Part shown: in pieces, positions 23,466 through 27,283 of the stretch
How the letters are laid out: each line of letters begins with the position of its first letter
Numbering within the stretch: the first letter of the stretch is position 1
Source of the DNA: Candidatus Ozemobacteraceae bacterium
Lineage (GTDB): Bacteria; Muiribacteriota; Ozemobacteria; Ozemobacterales; Ozemobacteraceae
Assembly: GCA_035373905.1 (NCBI GenBank)
Contig: DAOSOK010000052.1
Span: 1-27,283 of the forward strand
Length of the DNA stretch: 27,283 bases
Direction of reading: 5' to 3'
Notes under the pieces: model-generated
Told to the model about the DNA's origin: nothing
Seen by the model: the letters and a program-made list of their open reading frames with translations, nothing else
The model's database searches: none
Translations under genes and position numbers: made by a program

Positions 23466-24203
23466 TTACTTGCCGCTTTTGAGCATCTGGTTATAGAGGG
23501 TCAGATATTTCTGGTATTCGGTGTAGGCCTGCTGGGCGGCCTTGGCGTCGCCGGTCTGGGTCGCGGCCATGTAGGCGCGGTAGGCGGCGAGATACTGGTC
23601 GTAGACCTGCTCGGACGTCTTTTCCCCGGAGGTGACCGTCGCGGTCGGGGTCGGGGCCGCGGCTGCGGCGTGGGCGGTCGTACCCGCTTCGGCAAGGCGG
23701 CGTTCGATGATCGACTTCGAGCGCTCCTCCTGGATCGCCAGTCGCTCTTTATTGACGAGGATCGCGCTCTTGCCCGTGAGTTTCTTGATCAGCGCGGCGA
23801 CGCCGCGTGCGATGAGACCGCCGCCGATGACGCCGATGGCGAGCATCGGGAAGCCCATTCCGGCCATGAGGAGGCCGCCACCCACAGCGCCGAGAACGGT
23901 CGCGACGTTGGCGAAGCTGGATGTAGCCCAGCCCATAAGTTTCTTGGCGACGATGAATCCGCCGACCCCGCCGGCGACCATACCGATCGGGCCGCCGCCC
24001 ACGGCCATGCCGAGCACGGCGCCCATGGCGGCCCCGGCCAGGCTGCCCGCCGTGATGACGACGCCCTTCAGAACCTTGCCGACGCTCTGGAGGAAGCCGG
24101 CGTCGACGCGCTGGGGAACGGCGGCCCAGAGGGAGAAGACCATCGACAGGACCAGGAGAATCGAGACTTCCTGGCGCCTGCGATACGTGATGCTCATGTT
24201 CAT
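23466..24203 (-). CDS. glycine-zipper membrane protein, exported
   Basis: This protein has 245 residues. A signal peptide (about 1-35, cleavage near RVDA) is followed by a long Gly/Ala-rich membrane region (about 40-140). It holds GxxxG-type patterns such as GSLAGAAMGAVLGMAVGGG and a second hydrophobic stretch, LLMAGMGFPMLAIGVIGGG. Then comes a charged helix (VNKERLAIQEERSK), an Ala/Pro/Thr linker and a C-terminal helical Tyr-rich segment (QVYDQYLAAYRAYMA) that may form repeats. No enzyme motif is seen. Glycine zippers occur in membrane channels and outer-membrane proteins. The start follows AGGAGG. It has its own C-rich promoter (copy 3) and terminator. Confidence 0.8.
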   Translation of the reverse strand: MNMSITYRRRQEVSILLVLSMVFSLWAAVPQRVDAGFLQSVGKVLKGVVITAGSLAGAAMGAVLGMAVGGGPIGMVAGGVGGFIVAKKLMGWATSSFANVATVLGAVGGGLLMAGMGFPMLAIGVIGGGLIARGVAALIKKLTGKSAILVNKERLAIQEERSKSIIERRLAEAGTTAHAAAAAPTPTATVTSGEKTSEQVYDQYLAAYRAYMAATQTGDAKAAQQAYTEYQKYLTLYNQMLKSGK

Positions 24204-24254
24204 ATGATGTTCCTCCTGCGTGAAGAAGGGCTAAGGTGCGTACGAGACTTCTTC

Positions 24255-24284
24255 ATTATACGTACCGCCCCCGGGGGTGCGGAA
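24255..24284 (-). promoter_or_regulatory. C-rich promoter, copy 3
   Basis: Read on the minus strand: TTCCGCACCCCC, GGGGGCGGTACG and TATAAT (24260-24255). TTCC starts 24 bp before the -10, against 25 bp in the two plus-strand copies. Here the block contains the palindrome CCCCCGGGGG. The leader is about 45 nt, ending in AGGAGG before the ATG at 24203. Confidence 0.55.
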
Positions 24285-24311
24285 GGTACCCTGCGAAATG
24301 CCCGGTGCGGG

Positions 24312-25337
24312 TCAGTCCTGGGCCCGGAGAGGTGCGGAGGCGTTCTGGGATGCAGGGGTGCGGTGCAGGAGAAACGCTTCGACGTCGGCAAGGCGCTGCG
24401 CGATGAGGGGGGTGACGAGTCCTGCATTGAACCTGGAAATATCCAGCTCGATGCCCCCGTCGGCCAGGCCAAGCGTCAGGCCCCCCCCCTTGAAGCGGTT
24501 CTCGAGAACAGCCCGGACGGCGGCATCCAGAGCCACGTCGAGGCGCTTGACCATGCTGGCGGCGACTTTTCCCGGCGCAAGGCCCGACTGGTCGCCGTCG
24601 ACGCCGATGACCAGGAACGACGAGCGGCGGGAGGCTTCGATCAGTCCGAGCCCGGTGCGGCCGGCGGCGTGATAGACGAAGTCGGCCCCTTCGGACGCCA
24701 TCTTCAGGCCGAGCTTTTTCCCCGTTTCCGGGGAGTTGAACGCTTCGGGGGTGTCGCCGGCATACTCAACGAGCAGTTTCGCCTGCGGATTCACGAACGC
24801 GATGCCGTTCCGGAAGCCCTTTTCGAACGCCGAAATCACGGGAGACACCATGCCTCCGAGGAATCCGATGTTCTGGGTTTTGGTCAGAAGGCCCGCGAAC
24901 GCTCCCGCGTAGAACGAGCCTTCCTCTTCGTTGAACAGCACCGACATGACGTTGGGAAGCTCGACGACGGAGTCGAGGAGGACGAACGGCACGTCGGGGT
25001 GTTTCGAGGCCACCCGACGAACCGCTTCGTTGGCGAAGATTCCGATCGCCGCGACCAGAGTCGACCGTCGGGCGGCGAGGAATTCGAGGCTGCTCTCGAT
25101 CGCAGCCACGTCTCCCGGTTCGACCACGTCGACGATACAGCCGGGCAGCTGCCGCAGCTTCTGAATTCCCGCATACGCGGCGTCGTTGAAGGCGTGATCG
25201 CCGAGTCCGCCGACGGACAGCACGATGCCGACCCGCACCGTTTTTGCCGGGGGCCGGGAGGCGGTTTCCGCCGATGCGCCCAGGGCGCAGGCGAACAGGA
25301 AAAGCGCGCATATCAGAAGCCGAGTCACAAGCCGCAT
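24312..25337 (-). CDS. BMP/PnrA-family substrate-binding protein
   Basis: This 341-residue protein belongs to the basic membrane protein/PnrA/Med family, which binds purine nucleosides (or similar) outside the inner membrane for ABC importers. A signal peptide ends near ASA (residues 21-23); LFAC at 14-17 is a possible lipobox. The family's course is clear: VRVGIVLSVGGLGDHAFND (about 36-54), VAAIGIFANEAV, VPFVLLDSVV, NEEEGSFYAGAFAGLLTKTQ, IGFLGGMVSPVI, FVYHAAGRTGLGLIEA and VIGVDGDQSGL. The start at 25337 has GGAGG and the signal sequence. No permease or ATPase gene lies nearby. It follows the HD-GYP gene by 37 bp, so the two are probably co-transcribed. Confidence 0.92.
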   Translation of the reverse strand: MRLVTRLLICALFLFACALGASAETASRPPAKTVRVGIVLSVGGLGDHAFNDAAYAGIQKLRQLPGCIVDVVEPGDVAAIESSLEFLAARRSTLVAAIGIFANEAVRRVASKHPDVPFVLLDSVVELPNVMSVLFNEEEGSFYAGAFAGLLTKTQNIGFLGGMVSPVISAFEKGFRNGIAFVNPQAKLLVEYAGDTPEAFNSPETGKKLGLKMASEGADFVYHAAGRTGLGLIEASRRSSFLVIGVDGDQSGLAPGKVAASMVKRLDVALDAAVRAVLENRFKGGGLTLGLADGGIELDISRFNAGLVTPLIAQRLADVEAFLLHRTPASQNASAPLRAQD

Positions 25338-25374
25338 GATGGTTCCTCCGCGAAGGATATTACGTGAAATACAA

Positions 25375-26334
25375 TCAGGATTGGGAAGCCGCGTTCTGAG
25401 GCGGGGCGGCAATCGGACGCACTTCGAGGATGCCGAGCTGTTTCAGTACCTGCTGGAGCGACCAGAGTACACGCTCATCGTATTTTCCCCGTTTGCCAGA
25501 CATCTCGACGATCGATTCGCGATACGTGCGTTCGGCGGCATAGGGGCGATAATGGGTCATGGCATCGAAGGCGTCGGCGACCGAAACGATCAGGCCCGCA
25601 AGCGGGATATCGGGGTCCCGCAGACCGCGCGGGTAGCCGGAGCCATCGGGGGACTCGTGGTGAGAAAGCACGGCATCGGCGACCCGGTCAAAGCCGGGAA
25701 TTTCGCGGATCATGGCCGAGCCGACCATCGCGTGCGACTCGACCTGGCGGCGCTCGGCGGCGGAAAGCGGGCGGCGCTCTTCCAGAAGCGTCGCGGGAAT
25801 CGAAACCTTGCCGATGTCGTGAAGCAGGCCAGCGAGTTCGAGATCGACGAGCTCGCGCTGGGAGAGGCCCATGTTCCGGCCAATCGCGACACAATAGTTG
25901 CGGACGCGGTCCCAGTGGCCGAACTCTTCGATGGCCCTGTTCTCGAGAACTTTCAGGAACAGGCCGAGCAGGGATTCGAGCCTGACGAACTCCCCGAGCA
26001 GCCCGAGCGCAGATTCGACGTCTTTCGGCTGATTCCAGCCGGAGAGCGCCGCTTCGGTTCCCTCGGCGACCCGGAAGCTGATCAGCCAGGTCATTCCGGC
26101 GGCCGAAACGGGCTTCCACCAGCGGCCGGCGAAATGCATGCCCGCGTGGGCCGCCGACAACTCGTCGGGCAGTTCGGTCGGAGGAAGCGAGCCCCGGCCG
26201 TCGTGTCCGCGCCATGTGCGTCCCCACGGGAACCAGACCTGCACCTCCCCGCCGACGCCGGCGATGGCCGTCGTAAGCTGCGCCAGCACGGTTTTCCAGA
26301 CTTCCGAGATCGAGCTGAGTTCGAGCGGTTTCAT
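25375..26334 (-). CDS. HD-GYP domain cyclic-di-GMP phosphodiesterase-like protein
   Basis: This 319-residue protein has an N-terminal domain (about 1-115) without a recognised fold and no membrane segment. The HD-GYP domain follows from about 125. The metal and active-site set is intact: H140 in EEFGHWDRV, HDIGK at 172-176, H201, HHE (225-227) and the GYP signature DGSGYP (230-235), then VADAFDAMT. Active members hydrolyse cyclic di-GMP to pGpG or GMP, affecting motility, biofilm and pili. The start at 26334 is chosen for the GGGAGG upstream; a frame running further upstream enters repeat-like DNA. The BMP-family gene follows by 37 bp. Confidence 0.9.
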   Translation of the reverse strand: MKPLELSSISEVWKTVLAQLTTAIAGVGGEVQVWFPWGRTWRGHDGRGSLPPTELPDELSAAHAGMHFAGRWWKPVSAAGMTWLISFRVAEGTEAALSGWNQPKDVESALGLLGEFVRLESLLGLFLKVLENRAIEEFGHWDRVRNYCVAIGRNMGLSQRELVDLELAGLLHDIGKVSIPATLLEERRPLSAAERRQVESHAMVGSAMIREIPGFDRVADAVLSHHESPDGSGYPRGLRDPDIPLAGLIVSVADAFDAMTHYRPYAAERTYRESIVEMSGKRGKYDERVLWSLQQVLKQLGILEVRPIAAPPQNAASQS

Positions 26335-26384
26335 TATCGCGTCCTCCCGGGGTGCCCCCACCTGCATCCGCTGGTATTTGAAAA

Positions 26385-26413
26385 AGCATACCCCGCCCGT
26401 CCCCTCAAGGCAA
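26385..26413 (-). promoter_or_regulatory. promoter of the HD-GYP/BMP operon
   Basis: On the minus strand TTGCCT (26413-26408), a 17-bp spacer and TATGCT (26390-26385) form a credible housekeeping promoter about 50 bp before the ATG at 26334. Confidence 0.5.
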
Positions 26414-26540
26414 CATCTTCCATCCCGGCTCAGATCGAGAGCACTCATTGCACAACGGCTGAATCGCAGAGTTCTCAAAAGGCACAAAGGGCAGAGAGAG
26501 AAATGCAATCCTCAAAACACACGGCCTGAAACACCCTTCA

Positions 26541-26629
26541 CCTCCCGTACACCCTGAGGTCTCGATGGGCGAACATTTGAAGCACTGGAGAGCGCTGGTC
26601 CGCGCTTCGACGCCTCAGCTCGAACGGGC
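26541..26629. repeat. diverged REP-like inverted repeat pair
   Basis: CCTGAGGTCTCGATGGGCG (left, 26552-26570) and, in reverse complement, CCCGTTCGAGCTGAGGCGTC (right, about 26608-26627) share CTGAGG-N2-TCGA in inverted orientation. The right arm also resembles the left arm of the REP-like element at 11269-11295. Confidence 0.45.
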
Positions 26630-26682
26630 AGTCCATCGACGCGTTCCTCGTGATGCGAGTCTGTTTGCCAATCGTAAGAAAT

Positions 26683-26702
26683 TATACTATCCTGGGGGAT
26701 AG
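26683..26702 (+). promoter_or_regulatory. possible promoter and operator hairpin of the EamA gene
   Basis: TATACT (26683-26688) overlaps a small inverted repeat, CTATCC/GGATAG (26687-26702, loop TGGG). No good -35 is seen at the right distance. The overlap could mark an operator or a transcript 5' hairpin. Confidence 0.3.
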
Positions 26703-26739
26703 GATAATGCATTCTACTCGAGTCATACGATCACAGGAG

Positions 26740-27183
26740 ATGTCCGTGAACACGAGAACGACGGCGTATATTCTCATAACCCTCGTGTTATGGGGGCTCA
26801 TTCCGATATTCGACAAACTTGCTCTGGATGCGAAGAAAATCCCCCCTTTCATTGGAATCGGCATTCGCGTGTCGGTCGCCGTTCTCGTGCTGCTGCCCCT
26901 CCTGTATGCCGTGCCGGACCTCAGGGAAGGCTGGAACGGCCTCGGCGCGAGGCAGTTCCTGGCGTTCGCGGCCAGCGGTATTATATCGCTCATTATAGCG
27001 CAATACTTCTATTACGAGGCCCTCAGAGACAGCCAGGTCTCGAAACTCTTCCCCCTGCTGTTCGGCGGCGCGCCGGTCGTATCGATGCTTCTGGGCTGGT
27101 TCGTGCTCGGCGAGAGAATCTCGGCAATGACGGCGGCCGGCGGCGTCCTGATCACGCTCGGCAGCGTCCTGCTGCTTCTCTGA
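26740..27183 (+). CDS. small EamA/DMT-type membrane protein
   Basis: This 147-residue protein has about four to five membrane spans. The first is ILITLVLWGLIPIFDKLAL, then VLVLLPLLYAVPDL, FAASGIISLIIAQYFYYEAL and a last helix, LITLGSVLLLL. SKLFPLLFGGAPVVSMLLGW and GERISAMTAAGGVLI match the conserved second half of an EamA domain (drug/metabolite transporter superfamily). Only one EamA unit is present, where typical members have two, so it may act as a dimer as in small DMT proteins. AGGAG abuts the ATG at 26740, so the GTG at 26746 (spacing 6) may be the true start. Substrate is unknown. It stands alone on this strand. Confidence 0.85.
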   Translation: MSVNTRTTAYILITLVLWGLIPIFDKLALDAKKIPPFIGIGIRVSVAVLVLLPLLYAVPDLREGWNGLGARQFLAFAASGIISLIIAQYFYYEALRDSQVSKLFPLLFGGAPVVSMLLGWFVLGERISAMTAAGGVLITLGSVLLLL

Positions 27184-27283
27184 AAGGTGCCTGAAAAGGG
27201 CTCTGCGGGATATCAGCCGCATCATCCGCGGAACGGTTTCCGCAACGTTTTCCCCTTTCACGGGCATGCCGGTCGCGTGCGGC

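Larger units (their letters stand above)
26414..26739. other. intergenic stretch with repeat-like sequence, no gene
   Basis: This divergent gap holds no convincing coding sequence. At 26461-26502 there is a GCAGAG/GGCACAAAGGGCAGAGAG tract reminiscent of the CACAGAG repeats elsewhere. At 26541-26629 a diverged REP-like pair occurs. At 26683-26702 a small hairpin with a -10-like box precedes the EamA gene. Confidence 0.5.

Noticed and set aside
23433..25367. 644-codon plus-strand open frame
   Set aside because: It lies opposite three genes with clear families, signal peptides and ribosome-binding sites. High GC creates long antisense frames, and its composition (Gly, Arg, Asp runs) is typical of them.
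26335..26508. 58-residue extension of the HD-GYP protein
   Set aside because: It would pass through the predicted promoter and repeat-like sequence. The GGGAGG before 26334 fits a start there.
27228..27256. GCGGAA/TTCCGC hairpin followed by TTTT after the EamA gene
   Set aside because: The stem is only 6 bp and the T-run is separated from it, so it is too weak to call a terminator.

Overview
The window is about 27 kb of high-GC, gene-dense DNA from a diderm bacterium. The outer membrane is inferred from LPS heptose genes, Skp/OmpH-like periplasmic proteins and many signal peptides. Type IV pilus/type II secretion minor pseudopilins, large secreted hypothetical proteins and leaderless-looking promoters suggest a poorly characterised environmental lineage. 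Candidatus Riflebacteria/Ozemobacteria is a guess from overall gene style, not from any marker gene. No rRNA, tRNA, CRISPR array, phage gene or transposase was found.

Region 1 (96-10076, plus strand) looks like an extracellular fibre or secretion locus. It holds a small secreted or lipoprotein gene, three diverged tandem Skp/OmpH-like proteins (two ATGA overlaps), a 1543-residue secreted protein, an intrinsic hairpin, and then three minor-pseudopilin genes of the GspJ/PilW, GspI/PilV and GspK/PilX types. The content resembles the minor pilin plus PilY1 operons of type IV pili. Here, however, the big protein comes first and periplasmic chaperone-like genes precede it.

Region 2 (10146-11137, minus) is a Trm112-like zinc-ribbon gene coupled to a TIM-barrel sugar isomerase/endonuclease-IV-like gene. 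Region 3 (11480-14697, plus) joins a GAF protein carrying a degenerate class III nucleotidyl cyclase domain to a family 9 (heptosyl)transferase and the heptose bisphosphatase GmhB.

Region 4 (14750-19320, plus) is a cassette. Two paralogous, very basic secreted proteins, each with the same unusual C-rich promoter and its own terminator, flank a secreted HExxH metallopeptidase and a secreted protein ending in a pseudopilin-like domain. Region 5 (19364-22820) holds an NTP/NDP-exchange-like carrier, a PfkB sugar/nucleoside kinase and, convergently, a methylthioadenosine phosphorylase-family gene.

Region 6 (22821-23465) is non-coding and dominated by a 385-bp near-palindromic element. Region 7 (23466-26334, minus) encodes an HD-GYP protein, a BMP/PnrA-type nucleoside-binding protein and a glycine-zipper membrane protein driven by a third copy of the C-rich promoter. 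The window ends with a small EamA-type membrane protein (plus) after a repeat-containing intergenic stretch.
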